Assembly (NCBI RefSeq): GCF_000427785.1
Contig: NZ_ATYR01000027.1
Span: 1 to 64,000 of the forward strand
Origin: Massilia alkalitolerans DSM 17462
Lineage (GTDB): Bacteria; Pseudomonadota; Gammaproteobacteria; Burkholderiales; Burkholderiaceae_D
Direction of reading: 5' to 3'
Length of the DNA stretch: 64,000 nt
The notes below the pieces were generated by a model that was given only the letters and a program-made list of their open reading frames with translations, searched no databases and had not been told where the DNA came from. Position numbers and translations under genes: made by a program. Below are positions 55,180 to 64,000 of this stretch, piece by piece; the stretch's first letter is position 1, and each line of letters starts with the position of its first letter.

Positions 55180-57030
55180 CAACTTGGCCAGGGAGGCCAA
55201 GAACTTGGCGGGGTTTTGATAGCCGATCACCCGGCTATCCTCGATTTCCTGCCCATCCGGCCCGAACAGGATGATCCCCGGCGGCCCGAACAGCTTGAAG
55301 CGCTTCAGCATCGCCTTGTCCTCGGCATCATTGGCGGTCACGTCGACCTGCAGCAGGATGGTATTGGCCAGCTTCGCCTGCACCGCCGGGTCGACGAAGG
55401 TCAGCTTTTCCATCTCCTTGCAGGACACGCACCAGTCGGCATAGAAATCCAGCATCACGGTCTTGCCGCCGGCGTTCAGCAGCTCGCGGTCGAGGTCTCC
55501 CACCGTCTTGATGCGCTTGAACACCAGGCCCTGGTGGGCGCCGCCCGTCAGGTGCGCCAGCGGCGCCAGCGCATCGCGTCCGCCGGTGGCGGCGCCGACC
55601 AGCTGCATCCCGCCTTGCAAGGAAAGGGCAACGCCGGCCGCCACCGAGACCCAGTGGCGCTGTCGGCTCAGCAGGTAACAACCGTATCCGAGCAGCAGCG
55701 CGGCCCAGCCCAGCATCTGCACGATAGGCGGCAGCACCGGCGACACCAGCCACAGGGCCATCGCCAGCATCAGCACGCCGAACAGGCGCTTGACCGACTC
55801 CATCCAGGCGCCCGCGCGCGGCAGCAGCGAGCCGGCCGAGACGCCGACCAGCAGCAGCGGAATGCTCATCCCGACCGCCATCGCGAACAGGGCCGCGCCG
55901 CCGATCACCACGTCGCGGGTCTGGCTGATGTAGACCAGGGCGCCAGCCAGGGGCGCGGCGACGCAGGGCCCGACGATCAGGGCCGAGATGGCGCCCATGG
56001 CGAACACCCCGGCAAGCTTGCCGCCCGACTGGCGGCCGGCAGTGTTGGCGAGCCGGGTCTGCAGCGCGGCCGGCATCTGCAGTTCGTAGAAGCCGAACAT
56101 CGACATCGCCATCGCCACGATCAGGAGGGCAAACGCGCCCAGCACCCAGGGATTCTGCAGTGCGGCGGCCAGGCCCTCCCCTGCCAGGCCGGCGGCGACG
56201 CCGAGCGCCGTGTAGACGATGGCCATGCCGAGTGAATAAGTCGCCGACAGGATGAAGCCGCGCGAACGGCCAGCCTGGCGGCCCTCGCCGACGATGATCG
56301 AGGACAGGATCGGCACCATCGGCAGCACGCAGGGCGTGAAGGCCAGGCCCAGGCCGAGCAGGACGAAGGCGGGGACGATGGCCAGCAGGCGCCCGCCCTC
56401 GAGGATGCCGGCGATGCCGGCCATGTCGGACGGCTGGGCGGCGGCTGCGGGCGCGGCTTCTGCCATCGGCGCCTGGGCCGCAGTAGCCGGCGCCGCGTCC
56501 ATGGCGGGAGCCGACGACAGGGGCGCGGCCGTCATCTGCGGCGCATTCACGCCGATCGGCAATGCCGGTGCGGCGCCGCCGCCGCCGGCTCCCGCCGACA
56601 GCTGCGCGCTGTGCTCCTGCGGCGGATAGCACAGGCCCGCGTCGGCGCAGCCCTGGCTGGAGGCCGTCAGGGTAAACGGGCCGCTGCCCTCGACCGGGAT
56701 GCGGATCACGAGCTCGCCCTTGTAGGTCTCGACATCCTTCTGGAAGGTCTCGTCGTACTTCACCTTGCCCGGCGGGATCTCGGGCGTGCCGAGCTTCGCT
56801 CCGGTAGCGCGGAAGGCGAAGCGCTCGCGGTACATGTAGTAGCCCTCGGCGATCTGGTAGCGCACTTCGAGCGTTTGCGGGTCGGCCATGCGCGCCTCGA
56901 AACGGAAGGCGATCGCGGGATCGAGGAAGTCGTCGGCGGCGCGTGCGCTCCCGACACCTGCCATCAAGATCGAAAACAGGCTCAGGCAAGCAAGGAGGAT
57001 GCGGGCGAAGCGGTGCAGCGAATGGAACAT
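55174..57030 (-). CDS. dsbD: Thiol:disulfide interchange protein DsbD
   Basis: This 618-residue protein carries reducing power across the inner membrane. It has a signal peptide (1-31) and the periplasmic alpha domain with Cys128 and Cys134 (SQGCADAGLCYPP). An Ala/Pro-rich linker (about 145-205) leads to the eight-helix beta domain with FTPCVLPM and GPCVAAP cysteines. The thioredoxin-like gamma domain has WCVSC near 532. It feeds DsbC, cytochrome c maturation and other periplasmic thiol systems. Its last residues (SLAKLP) end at a TGA supplied by a dispersed repeat. Confidence 0.94.
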   Translation of the reverse strand: MFHSLHRFARILLACLSLFSILMAGVGSARAADDFLDPAIAFRFEARMADPQTLEVRYQIAEGYYMYRERFAFRATGAKLGTPEIPPGKVKYDETFQKDVETYKGELVIRIPVEGSGPFTLTASSQGCADAGLCYPPQEHSAQLSAGAGGGGAAPALPIGVNAPQMTAAPLSSAPAMDAAPATAAQAPMAEAAPAAAAQPSDMAGIAGILEGGRLLAIVPAFVLLGLGLAFTPCVLPMVPILSSIIVGEGRQAGRSRGFILSATYSLGMAIVYTALGVAAGLAGEGLAAALQNPWVLGAFALLIVAMAMSMFGFYELQMPAALQTRLANTAGRQSGGKLAGVFAMGAISALIVGPCVAAPLAGALVYISQTRDVVIGGAALFAMAVGMSIPLLLVGVSAGSLLPRAGAWMESVKRLFGVLMLAMALWLVSPVLPPIVQMLGWAALLLGYGCYLLSRQRHWVSVAAGVALSLQGGMQLVGAATGGRDALAPLAHLTGGAHQGLVFKRIKTVGDLDRELLNAGGKTVMLDFYADWCVSCKEMEKLTFVDPAVQAKLANTILLQVDVTANDAEDKAMLKRFKLFGPPGIILFGPDGQEIEDSRVIGYQNPAKFLASLAKLP

Positions 57031-57110
57031 GGTGTTGGATGAGTTGTTTCAGCGCACCGGCATGGTACACCGGGCCGTCGCACCTTGCTCGGACCACGAT
57101 ACTGCAGGCG

Positions 57111-57141
57111 AAAAAAAACCAGGCACGGGGCCTGGTTTTTT
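57111..57141 (-). terminator. Terminator of the alpha operon after rplQ
   Basis: Stem ACCAGGC / GCCTGGT with long A and T runs on either side. It lies 18 bp beyond the rplQ stop codon and ends the ribosomal operon. Confidence 0.9.
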
Positions 57142-57159
57142 AGTCGTCGCGGAAAGCGA

Positions 57160-57555
57160 TTACTCGGCGGTCGGTGCTTCTTCAGCCGAGGTGACTTCCG
57201 GACGGTCCAGCAGTTCGACGTACGCCATCGGCGCATTGTCGCCCACGCGGAAACCCATTTTCAGGATGCGCAGGTAGCCGCCGTTACGGTTGGCGTAACG
57301 TGGGCCGAGTTCAGCGAACAGCTTCTGCACCATTTCGCGGTCGCGCAGGCGAGCGAATGCCAGGCGCTTGTTGGCCAGGGTGTCGGTCTTGCCCAGGGTC
57401 AGGATCGGTTCGATGACGCGACGCAGTTCCTTGGCTTTCGGCACGGTGGTCTTGATGGCTTCATGACGCAGCAGCGAGACGGTCATGTTGCGCAGCATTG
57501 CCAGGCGGTGGGACGAGGTACGGTTCAGCTTACGGAGGCCGTGACGGTGACGCAT
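57160..57555 (-). CDS. rplQ: 50S ribosomal protein L17
   Basis: This 131-residue protein starts [17 protein letters not shown] and matches L17 through the YRIGDNA-like segment ([14 protein letters not shown]). It is the last gene of the alpha operon, 120 bp after rpoA, with a terminator directly behind. The tail [14 protein letters not shown] is an acidic extension typical of Betaproteobacteria. Confidence 0.97.
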   Translation of the reverse strand: MRHRHGLRKLNRTSSHRLAMLRNMTVSLLRHEAIKTTVPKAKELRRVIEPILTLGKTDTLANKRLAFARLRDREMVQKLFAELGPRYANRNGGYLRILKMGFRVGDNAPMAYVELLDRPEVTSAEEAPTAE

Positions 57556-57675
57556 GGTACTTCCTTTCGAGTGTTTAATTTCCAGTTCTTCGATCGTTCA
57601 TGCCGAAGCATGACCGCGGACCGGTTCTAGGGGTTTAAAACTGCCCGGACAACATTGCCCGGGCAGGTACAGCAA

Positions 57676-58653
57676 TTACTTTTCCAGGCCTGCCGGCGGC
57701 CAGTTTTCCAGCTTCATGCCCAGGGTCAGACCACGGGATGCCAGCACTTCCTTGATTTCGTTGAGCGACTTGCGGCCCAGGTTCGGGGTCTTCAGCAGTT
57801 CGTTTTCCGAACGCTGGATCAGGTCGCCGATGTAGTAGATGTTCTCGGCCTTCAGGCAGTTTGCCGAACGGACGGTCAGTTCCAGGTCGTCCACCGGACG
57901 CAGCAGGATCGGATCGACCAGCGGAGCACGCGACGGTGCTTCGGCGGCGGCTTCGGTGCCTTCCAGGGCGGCGAACACGTTCAGCTGGTCGACCAGGACG
58001 CGTGCCGACTGGCGGATCGCTTCTTCCGGGGTGATGACGCCGTTGGTTTCGATGTTGATGATCAGCTTGTCCAGGTCGGTACGCTGTTCGACACGGGCCG
58101 ATTCCACGGCGTAGGACACGCGGCGCACTGGCGAGAACGATGCGTCCAGGATGATGCGGCCGATGGTCTTGTTGGTGTCTTCCGACAGGCGGCGCACGTT
58201 ACCAGGAACGTAGCCACGACCCTTCTCGACCTTGATCTGCATGTCCAGCTTGCCGCCGGCGGTCAGGTGAGCGATCACGTGATCCGGGTTGATCAGTTCC
58301 ACGTCATGCGGCAGGTCGATGTCCGAAGCCAGCACGGCGCCTTCGCCTTCCTTCTTCAGGGTCAGGGTGACGGAATCACGGTTGTGGACCTTGAAGACCA
58401 CGCCCTTCAGGTTCAGCAGCAGGTCGACGACGTCTTCCTGCACGCCGTCCAGCGACGAGTACTCGTGCACGACACCGGCGATCGTCACTTCGGTCGGCGC
58501 ATAGCCGATCATCGACGACAGCAGCACGCGGCGCAGGGCGTTGCCCAGGGTGTGGCCATAACCACGCTCGAACGGCTCCATCACGACTTTTGCGTGACCA
58601 GGAGCGATTGCTTCGACATCGATGATACGTGGTTTCAACAGACTATTTTGCAT
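57676..58653 (-). CDS. rpoA: DNA-directed RNA polymerase subunit alpha
   Basis: This is the 325-residue alpha subunit. The N-terminal assembly domain is at 1-230 ([20 protein letters not shown] dimer motif). A linker precedes the C-terminal domain at about 245-325 ([32 protein letters not shown]) that contacts UP elements and activators. It is separated from rpsD by an unusual 294-bp gap holding a dRS3-like repeat. Confidence 0.98.
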   Translation of the reverse strand: MQNSLLKPRIIDVEAIAPGHAKVVMEPFERGYGHTLGNALRRVLLSSMIGYAPTEVTIAGVVHEYSSLDGVQEDVVDLLLNLKGVVFKVHNRDSVTLTLKKEGEGAVLASDIDLPHDVELINPDHVIAHLTAGGKLDMQIKVEKGRGYVPGNVRRLSEDTNKTIGRIILDASFSPVRRVSYAVESARVEQRTDLDKLIINIETNGVITPEEAIRQSARVLVDQLNVFAALEGTEAAAEAPSRAPLVDPILLRPVDDLELTVRSANCLKAENIYYIGDLIQRSENELLKTPNLGRKSLNEIKEVLASRGLTLGMKLENWPPAGLEK

Positions 58654-58841
58654 GAAATGTCCTTTTCAATACCCTCGGCTCGTTACACCGATAAGGCTGA
58701 TGGCATTAATAGAAAGCGCCTGCTCGACGAGCAGGCGGTGATACGAATTCATGAACGACGGAAATGGAGGAATCGGAATTCTCGCGAACCCGCATTCGTT
58801 GCGAGGCCAAGCCTTTGCTCGCTGCGCTCGCACACCACCAC

Positions 58842-58917
58842 GTCGTTCCCGCGCAGGCGGGAACCCAATTTCGCAGCCGAGCCACCAAAATTGGATCCCC
58901 GCCTTCGCGGGGACGAC
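58842..58917. repeat. dRS3-like inverted repeat pair inside the ribosomal alpha operon
   Basis: GTCGTTCCCGCGCAGGCGGGAACCCAATTT (58842-58871) and its inverted partner ending CGCGGGGACGAC (58887-58917) form a large potential stem. It sits in the 294-bp gap between rpsD and rpoA, which otherwise shows no gene. Confidence 0.8.
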
Positions 58918-58942
58918 TTCGTCGCGGGAGGACCGCGACGAA
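58918..58942 (-). other. Hairpin immediately after the rpsD stop codon
   Basis: A perfect 10-bp stem TTCGTCGCGG / CCGCGACGAA (5-base loop) lies 5 bp after the rpsD stop and abuts the dRS3-like pair. It has no T run, so processing or transcript stability is more likely than termination. Confidence 0.55.
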
Positions 58943-58947
58943 ATCGA

Positions 58948-59571
58948 TTAACGCGAGTACAGTTCGACGATCAGCGCTTCGTTGACGTCAGCAGCGATCT
59001 CGTTACGCTCCGGGAACGAACGGAAGGTGCCTTCGAACTTCTTGGCGTCGACCGAGACCCAGCTCGGGAAGCCGACTTGCTCGGCCAGCGACAGGGCTTC
59101 AGCGATACGCACTTGCTTCTTGGCCTTTTCGCGCACAGCGATCACGTCGCCGGTCTTGACCTGGTACGAAGCGATGTTCACGACGTTACCGTTGACGGTG
59201 AAGGCCTTGTGGCTCACCAGCTGGCGCGCTTCAGCGCGGGTCGAGCCGAAGCCCATGCGGTAGCAGACGTTGTCCAGGCGCGATTCCAGCAGCTTCAGCA
59301 GGGTCTCACCGGTGTTGCCCTTGCGGCGCGATGCTTCTGCGAAGTAGCGGCGGAACTGGCGCTCGAGCACGCCGTAGATACGCTTGACCTTCTGCTTTTC
59401 ACGCAGCTGGTTGCCGTAGTCCGAGGTGCGGGCACCCGACTTGACGCCGTGCTGGCCTGGCTTGACGTCCAGTTTGCACTTCGAGTCGAGCGAGCGACGT
59501 GCGCTCTTCAGGAACAGGTCGGTGCCTTCACGGCGCGACAGTTTTGCTTTTGGTCCGATATAACGTGCCAC
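58948..59571 (-). CDS. rpsD: 30S ribosomal protein S4
   Basis: This is a 207-residue protein with the S4 N-terminal domain and an S4 RNA-binding domain (about 97-160: [27 protein letters not shown]). It binds 16S rRNA early in 30S assembly and in E. coli represses its own operon. A 269-bp gap separates it from rpsK, wide for a ribosomal operon. Confidence 0.97.
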   Translation of the reverse strand: MARYIGPKAKLSRREGTDLFLKSARRSLDSKCKLDVKPGQHGVKSGARTSDYGNQLREKQKVKRIYGVLERQFRRYFAEASRRKGNTGETLLKLLESRLDNVCYRMGFGSTRAEARQLVSHKAFTVNGNVVNIASYQVKTGDVIAVREKAKKQVRIAEALSLAEQVGFPSWVSVDAKKFEGTFRSFPERNEIAADVNEALIVELYSR

Positions 59572-59708
59572 GTTGAATCCTTTGATGTATTAATCACGCC
59601 CCGGAGGCATCGCGTGCGATGCGGCAGGCGCTAGTCCGCCGCTTGATTGCGACAGACGTGGCTTGAAAAACCGCCCACCGTGAAAACGGCAGACGACAAG
59701 AGCCGGGC

Positions 59709-59743
59709 AGTATAACCCATTTTCAGGGCACTGCGCCGGTCAA
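59709..59743 (-). promoter_or_regulatory. Possible promoter before rpsD
   Basis: On the minus strand TATACT (59709-59714) stands upstream of rpsD. TTGACC (59738-59743) is 23 bp further up, too far for a standard sigma70 promoter, so only the -10 is persuasive. The position fits a separate rpsD-rpoA-rplQ transcript. Confidence 0.3.
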
Positions 59744-59757
59744 TCTGGCAAAACACA

Positions 59758-59819
59758 ACGGGGCGCAAGGCCCCGTCGTTGGCTTTTCGCGACGCAGGAC
59801 GGTCCAAAGACCGCCCTGC
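59758..59819 (-). terminator. Tandem hairpins after rpsK, terminator-like
   Basis: Two stems follow the rpsK stop on the minus strand. The first is GCAGGGCGGTC / GACCGTCCTGC (59794-59819, one mismatch). The second is ACGGGGC / GCCCCGT (59758-59776), followed by TGTGTTTT. The second resembles a weak rho-independent terminator or attenuator. Confidence 0.55.
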
Positions 59820-59840
59820 TGTCACCTCAGCATTGTCGTA

Positions 59841-60251
59841 TTAGATACGACGACGCTTCGGCGGACGGCAGCCGTTGTGCGGAACCGGGGTCACGTCCTG
59901 GATTTCGGTGATCTTGATGCCCAGGTTGTTCAGTGCACGCACAGCCGACTCACGGCCAGGGCCTGGGCCCTTGATGCGCACTTCCAGGTTCTTCACGCCC
60001 GATTCCTGAGCGACCTTGCCTGCGGCTTCGGCAGCAACCTGCGCTGCGAACGGGGTCGATTTGCGCGAACCCTTGAAGCCGGCGCCGCCGGAGGTTGCCC
60101 ACGACAGAGCGTTGCCCTGACGGTCGGTGATCGTGATGATGGTGTTGTTGAAGGACGCGTGCACGTGGGCGATGCCCTCGGCGACGTTCTTCTTGACTTT
60201 CTTGCGTGCGCGGGCTGCTGCTGCGGCTGCGCTGCTCTGTTGCTTGGCCAT
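59841..60251 (-). CDS. rpsK: 30S ribosomal protein S11
   Basis: This is a 136-residue S11. An Ala-rich basic N-terminus ([21 protein letters not shown]) is somewhat longer than in E. coli. It is followed by the conserved [16 protein letters not shown] and the C-terminal [13 protein letters not shown]. It begins 14 bp after rpsM. Confidence 0.97.
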   Translation of the reverse strand: MAKQQSSAAAAAARARKKVKKNVAEGIAHVHASFNNTIITITDRQGNALSWATSGGAGFKGSRKSTPFAAQVAAEAAGKVAQESGVKNLEVRIKGPGPGRESAVRALNNLGIKITEIQDVTPVPHNGCRPPKRRRI

Positions 60252-60265
60252 GGTCGGTTCCTAGA

Positions 60266-60631
60266 TTATTTCTTGAGCGATTGAGCTGCCTTGCGCGGGC
60301 CCTTGCGGGTACGAGCATTGGTGCGGGTACGCTGACCACGCACTGGCAGGCCCTTGCGGTGACGCATGCCGCGGTAGCAGCCCAGGTCCATCAGACGCTT
60401 GATGTTCATGGACAGTTCGCGGCGCAGGTCGCCTTCCACGACAAACTTCGCAACTTCGTCGCGCAGCTTCTCGAGTTCGTTATCGTCGAGGTCCTTGACC
60501 TTCTTGTTGGTAGCGATGCCGGTCGAATCGCAGATCTTCTGCGAACGTGGGCGGCCAATACCGTAGATAGCCGTCAGGCCGATCACGGTGTGCTGATGAT
60601 TTGGGATGTTAACCCCTGCAATACGTGCCAT
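60266..60631 (-). CDS. rpsM: 30S ribosomal protein S13
   Basis: This 121-residue protein starts [26 protein letters not shown] and ends in the basic tail that contacts tRNA ([15 protein letters not shown]). It lies 16 bp after rpmJ and 14 bp before rpsK. Confidence 0.97.
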   Translation of the reverse strand: MARIAGVNIPNHQHTVIGLTAIYGIGRPRSQKICDSTGIATNKKVKDLDDNELEKLRDEVAKFVVEGDLRRELSMNIKRLMDLGCYRGMRHRKGLPVRGQRTRTNARTRKGPRKAAQSLKK

Positions 60632-60647
60632 TCGTTATTCCTCGAAA

Positions 60648-60761
60648 TTAACCTTGACGCTGCTTGTGACGCGGCTCGACGCAGATCACACGGACCACGC
60701 CCTTGCGCTTGATGATCTTGCAGTTGCGGCAGATCCGCTTGACTGAAGCGTTAACTTTCAT
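60648..60761 (-). CDS. rpmJ: 50S ribosomal protein L36
   Basis: This is a 37-residue zinc-ribbon protein, [18 protein letters not shown] followed by [19 protein letters not shown]. The ligands CxxC, Cys and His are kept, so this is the zinc-binding paralogue. It sits between infA and rpsM, its standard position. Confidence 0.96.
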   Translation of the reverse strand: MKVNASVKRICRNCKIIKRKGVVRVICVEPRHKQRQG

Positions 60762-60797
60762 TTTGCACTCTCTTCGGTTCGTTTACTTTAATGATTT

Positions 60798-61016
60798 TTA
60801 CTTGGTGCGGAACACAATGCGGGCCCGGGACAGGTCATACGGGGTCAGTTCCACCGTCACCTTGTCACCCGGGAGAATGCGGATGTAATTCATGCGCATT
60901 TTACCCGAGATATGTCCCAGAACCACGTGCCCGTTTTCCAGCTTCACGCGAAATGTTGCGTTCGGGAGATTCTCCAGAATCTCCCCTTGCATTTGGATGA
61001 CGTCGTCTTTTGCCAT
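60798..61016 (-). CDS. infA: Translation initiation factor IF-1
   Basis: This is a 72-residue OB-fold protein, [20 protein letters not shown] at the start and RARIVFRTK at the end. It lies between secY and rpmJ, as in other Betaproteobacteria. Confidence 0.97.
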   Translation of the reverse strand: MAKDDVIQMQGEILENLPNATFRVKLENGHVVLGHISGKMRMNYIRILPGDKVTVELTPYDLSRARIVFRTK

Positions 61017-61036
61017 TCGGTCTATGCCTTCCCCGC

Positions 61037-62371
61037 TTAACGCGACGGAATTCCGCCCTTGAAGTTAGCCTTCCGCAACAATGAGTCGTACTGTTGCGAC
61101 ATGACGTAGTTCTGCACTTGTGCCATGAAGTCCATCGTCACCACAACAACGATGAGGAGCGACGTGCCACCGAAGTAGAAAGGAACTTTCCACTGCGAGG
61201 TCATGAACTCCGGCACCAGGCACACCAGGGTGATATAGACCGCACCGGCCAGGGTCAGGCGCATCAGGATCTTGTCGATGTAGCGTGCAGTCTGCTCGCC
61301 CGGACGGATGCCCGGAACAAACGCGCCGCTCTTCTTCAAGTTGTCCGCCGTTTCCTTGCTGTTAAATACCAGCGCCGTGTAGAAGAAGCAGAAGAACACA
61401 ATCGCCACCGCATACAGCAACGCGTGGATCGGCTCACCGGTAGCCAGCGAAGCAGCCAGGTCTTTCAGGAACCCGATGAACGGGCCGCTGGCGTCCTTGC
61501 CTCGCGTGTACCAGTCGACGATCGTCGCCGGGAACAGGATGATCGAGGAGGCGAAGATCGGCGGGATCACGCCGGCCATGTTCAGCTTCAAGGGCAGGTG
61601 GCTGGTTTGGCCACCGTAGATCTTGTTGCCGACCTGGCGTTTAGCGTAATTGACCAGGATCTTGCGCTGCCCGCGTTCCACGAACACGACGGCATACGTC
61701 ACGGCCACCACCAGAACCACGATGATGATCGCGGCGATGCTGCTGATCGAACCGTTCGAAACCAGGGTGAACAGGCCACCCAGGGCCGACGGCAGACCTG
61801 CTGCGATACCGGCAAAAATGATGATCGAAATACCGTTGCCAAGACCACGCTCGGTGATCTGCTCGCCCAGCCACATGAGGAACATGGTGCCGGTCAGGAG
61901 CGTCACCACCGTGACGAAGCGGAAGCCCATGCCCGGATCGAGCACGAGACCAGGCTGCGCTTCGAGCGCGACCGCGATGCCGAACGCCTGGAACAGTGCC
62001 AGTGCCACCGTGAAGTAACGGGTGTACTGGGTGATCTTGCGGCGGCCGGCTTCGCCCTCTTTCTTCAGCGCCTCGAGTTGCGGCGAGACGATCGATGCAA
62101 GCTGCATGATGATCGAAGCCGAAATGTAAGGCATGATGCCGAGGGCGAACACGGTAAAGCGGGACAGGGCGCCACCCGAGAACATGTTGAACATGCCCAG
62201 GATGCCGCCTTCGTTCTGCTTGAACAGCGCTGCCAGCTGCACCGGGTCAATCCCGGGGACCGGGATGTGAGCACCGATGCGGTACACGACCAATGCGCCA
62301 AGCAAAAACCACAGCCGACCCCAGGGGAAGCCGGAAGCGGCGCTTTTACCAAGTTGTGAATTAGTCGCCAA
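61037..62371 (-). CDS. secY: Protein translocase subunit SecY
   Basis: This is a 444-residue, ten-helix channel of the Sec translocon. Typical motifs are [11 protein letters not shown] (helix 2), the helix 4-5 loop region, and the cytosolic loop GKRQVGNK-type segment ([22 protein letters not shown]). It starts 28 bp after rplO and 20 bp before infA. Confidence 0.97.
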   Translation of the reverse strand: MATNSQLGKSAASGFPWGRLWFLLGALVVYRIGAHIPVPGIDPVQLAALFKQNEGGILGMFNMFSGGALSRFTVFALGIMPYISASIIMQLASIVSPQLEALKKEGEAGRRKITQYTRYFTVALALFQAFGIAVALEAQPGLVLDPGMGFRFVTVVTLLTGTMFLMWLGEQITERGLGNGISIIIFAGIAAGLPSALGGLFTLVSNGSISSIAAIIIVVLVVAVTYAVVFVERGQRKILVNYAKRQVGNKIYGGQTSHLPLKLNMAGVIPPIFASSIILFPATIVDWYTRGKDASGPFIGFLKDLAASLATGEPIHALLYAVAIVFFCFFYTALVFNSKETADNLKKSGAFVPGIRPGEQTARYIDKILMRLTLAGAVYITLVCLVPEFMTSQWKVPFYFGGTSLLIVVVVTMDFMAQVQNYVMSQQYDSLLRKANFKGGIPSR

Positions 62372-62399
62372 TTTTTGCTCCGATCAGGCAGGGCCGCAA

Positions 62400-62831
62400 T
62401 TAAGCGACCGAACCGCCAGCTGCTTCGATCGCCGCTTTCGCGCCGGCGGTTGCCTTCAGGCCCTTGAGGGTCACCGCCTTGGTGATCTCGCCCGACAGGA
62501 TGACGCGCACGTCGCGCGCCACCACTGGCAGGATGCCTGCTGCTTTGAGCACCAGGATGTCGATTTCGCCGACAGCCAGGTTGTTCAGGTCCGACAGACG
62601 CACTTCAGCCTTGAAGGTTGCGTTCAGCGATTTGAAGCCGCGCTTCGGCAGACGGCGCTGCAGAGGCATCTGACCGCCTTCGAAGCCGACCTTGTGGAAG
62701 CCGCCCGAACGCGATTTCTGACCCTTGTGACCGCGACCGGCAGTCTTGCCCAGGCCCGAGCCGATACCGCGGCCAACGCGACGCTTCGCGTGCTTGGCGC
62801 CGTCAGCTGGTTGAATGGTATTGAGTTCCAT
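62400..62831 (-). CDS. rplO: 50S ribosomal protein L15
   Basis: This is a 143-residue L15 ([20 protein letters not shown], Gly/Lys-rich [16 protein letters not shown]). ATG 62831 has GGAG 7 bp upstream; the open frame extends 13 codons into the rpmD gap without homology. It follows rpmD by 28 bp. Confidence 0.96.
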   Translation of the reverse strand: MELNTIQPADGAKHAKRRVGRGIGSGLGKTAGRGHKGQKSRSGGFHKVGFEGGQMPLQRRLPKRGFKSLNATFKAEVRLSDLNNLAVGEIDILVLKAAGILPVVARDVRVILSGEITKAVTLKGLKATAGAKAAIEAAGGSVA

Positions 62832-62859
62832 TGATTTCTCCGTACGCAAGCCCGAGGGC

Positions 62860-63039
62860 TTACGAAACAACTTTAACGAGGTACGCGACTTTGTTGATCA
62901 TGCCACGCACAGCTGGGGTGTCCTGCAGCTCGGAGACCGAGTTGACACGACGCAGACCCAGGCCGCGCACGGTGGCACGGTGATCCTGACGGGTACCGAT
63001 CAGGCCCTTGACGAGCTTGACTTTGACAGTGTTTGCCAT
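62860..63039 (-). CDS. rpmD: 50S ribosomal protein L30
   Basis: This is a 59-residue L30. It starts [20 protein letters not shown] and ends with [12 protein letters not shown]. It sits 11 bp after rpsE and is short but complete. Confidence 0.95.
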   Translation of the reverse strand: MANTVKVKLVKGLIGTRQDHRATVRGLGLRRVNSVSELQDTPAVRGMINKVAYLVKVVS

Positions 63040-63050
63040 GTGTGTTCCCC

Positions 63051-63569
63051 TTAACCCAGGATGTCTTCAACCGACTTGCCGCGCTTGGCAGCGATATCGG
63101 AAGCAGTGCTCATTTTCGACAGACCGTCGAGGGTTGCGCGAACCAGGTTGTACGGGTTCGACGAACCGGTCGACTTGGCGACCACGTCGGTCACGCCCAT
63201 CACCTCGAAGATAGCGCGCATTGCGCCACCAGCGATCACGCCGGTACCAGGCTTGGCCGGCATCATCATGACGCGCGAGGCGCCGTGACGGCCCGACACG
63301 GTGTGGTGCAGCGTACCGTTCTTGAGGGGCACCTTGATCAGGTTGCGGCGGGCTTCTTCCATCGCTTTTTGCACGCCGACAGGAACTTCCTTCGACTTGC
63401 CTTTGCCCATGCCGATGCGGCCATCGCCGTCACCGACAACGGTCAGCGCTGCAAAACCCATGATACGACCACCCTTCACCACTTTGGTGACGCGGTTGAT
63501 CGCGATCATTTTCTCGCGCATGCCATCATCCGGCTTGTCGCTTTGCATTTTTGCTTGCATTTTTGCCAT
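63051..63569 (-). CDS. rpsE: 30S ribosomal protein S5
   Basis: This is a 172-residue S5. An N-terminal dsRBD-like domain with [20 protein letters not shown] is followed by the C-terminal domain ([20 protein letters not shown]). It starts 12 bp after rplR. Confidence 0.97.
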   Translation of the reverse strand: MAKMQAKMQSDKPDDGMREKMIAINRVTKVVKGGRIMGFAALTVVGDGDGRIGMGKGKSKEVPVGVQKAMEEARRNLIKVPLKNGTLHHTVSGRHGASRVMMMPAKPGTGVIAGGAMRAIFEVMGVTDVVAKSTGSSNPYNLVRATLDGLSKMSTASDIAAKRGKSVEDILG

Positions 63570-63581
63570 GACGATTCTTCC

Positions 63582-63944
63582 TTAGAACTTCAGACCGGCT
63601 TCACGCGCGGCTTCCGCCAGCGCCTTCACACGGCCGTGGTAACGGAAACCCGAACGGTCGAATGCGACTTCGGTGATTCCTGCTTTCAGTGCTTTTTCTG
63701 CGACGCGCTTGCCGACCAGGGCAGCAGCGGCAGCGTTGCCGCCGGCGCCAGTCTTGCCAGCCAGTTCAGCACGCACTTCAGCTTCCAGCGTCGAGGCCGA
63801 CACCAGCACCTTAGCGTCCGGGCTGATCAGGTTCGCATAGATGTGCAGGTTGGTGCGGTGAACCGACAGACGGTTCACGCCCAGCTGGGCGATCTTGATG
63901 CGGGTTTGACGTCCGCGACGCAGACGCGATTGTTTCTTGTCCAT
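63582..63944 (-). CDS. rplR: 50S ribosomal protein L18
   Basis: This 120-residue 5S rRNA-binding protein starts [20 protein letters not shown] and ends [21 protein letters not shown]. It starts 11 bp after rplF. Confidence 0.97.
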   Translation of the reverse strand: MDKKQSRLRRGRQTRIKIAQLGVNRLSVHRTNLHIYANLISPDAKVLVSASTLEAEVRAELAGKTGAGGNAAAAALVGKRVAEKALKAGITEVAFDRSGFRYHGRVKALAEAAREAGLKF

Positions 63945-63955
63945 GTCAGCTCCGA

Positions 63956-64000
63956 TTATTTCTTCTTGGTTTCTTTAAGCTTCACCACTTCGTCCGAATA
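63956..64000 (-). CDS. rplF: 50S ribosomal protein L6, C-terminal fragment (runs off the window)
   Basis: Only the last 14 codons and stop are present ([14 protein letters not shown]). This matches the L6 C-terminus YADE-V--KEAKKK, and the position just before rplR confirms it. Confidence 0.9.
   Translation of the reverse strand, partial: YSDEVVKLKETKKK

Noticed and set aside
59631-59825. 64-codon frame between rpsK and rpsD
   Set aside because: No homology, and it covers the hairpins and promoter-like box in the gap.

Overview
The window is chromosomal DNA of a high-GC betaproteobacterium, most likely Oxalobacteraceae (Massilia/Duganella/Janthinobacterium-like). The evidence is the order of conserved genes: lolB-ispE-tRNA(Gln)-prs-rplY-pth, pilMNOPQ-aroK-aroB-dgt, cyaY/lptM-lysA, engB/cytochrome c4-resB-ccsB, and an spc/alpha ribosomal block with infA between secY and rpmJ. 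It also carries a chromosomal subclass B3 metallo-beta-lactamase gene. The genus is inferred from family knowledge; no database was searched.

Layout. 0-6.7 kb: the edge of an IS481-type insertion sequence, a diguanylate cyclase, a MOSC protein, a B3 metallo-beta-lactamase, ychF, a divergent GT51 protein and a patatin. 6.7-15.1 kb: a DUF3857/transglutaminase protein, then pth, rplY, prs, tRNA-Gln, ispE, lolB and a TPR lipoprotein on the minus strand. 15.1-20.4 kb: mutM, a dynamin-like GTPase translationally coupled to mutY, and dgt. 20.4-29.3 kb: a type IV pilus operon (pilMNOPQ) followed by an Ig-like lipoprotein gene and an in-frame aroK-aroB fusion. 29.6-33.9 kb: PBP1a, frataxin, lptM and lysA. 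34-38.8 kb: a methionine sulfoxide repair and oxidative-stress island (msrPQ, an HprSR-like two-component system, a GlcG/HbpS-like protein, hiuH). 38.8-44.8 kb: system II cytochrome c maturation (ccsB, resB), a diheme cytochrome c4, engB and hemB. 44.9-47.6 kb: a tyrosinase gene interrupted by one in-frame amber codon, and an unknown membrane-anchored protein. 47.8-57 kb: an RND efflux pump with its own two-component system, a divergent Spy-like gene, and dsbD. 57.1-64 kb: the alpha and spc ribosomal operons from rplQ back to the 3' end of rplF.

Functional groups: translation and secretion (ribosomal genes, infA, secY, pth, ychF, engB), cell envelope (ponA, lolB, lptM, lysA, ispE, type IV pili, RND pump, Spy-like protein, dsbD), base-excision repair and nucleotide pools (mutM, mutY, dgt, prs), and periplasmic redox protection (msrPQ, hprSR-like genes, hiuH, dsbD, cytochrome c maturation).

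Two dispersed repeat families punctuate the intergenic spaces. One is a long palindrome bounded by GTAGGGTGG...CCACCCTAC (five copies or remnants), which supplies the stop codons of three genes. The other is a dRS3-like repeat with GCGAAGGC cores (three sites), one of which sits inside the ribosomal alpha operon. No CRISPR array, prophage, integron or wholly novel gene system was found. The most unusual items are the amber-interrupted tyrosinase, the aroKB fusion, the HprSR/MsrPQ/HiuH island with a candidate operator, and the repeat family that reshapes gene ends.
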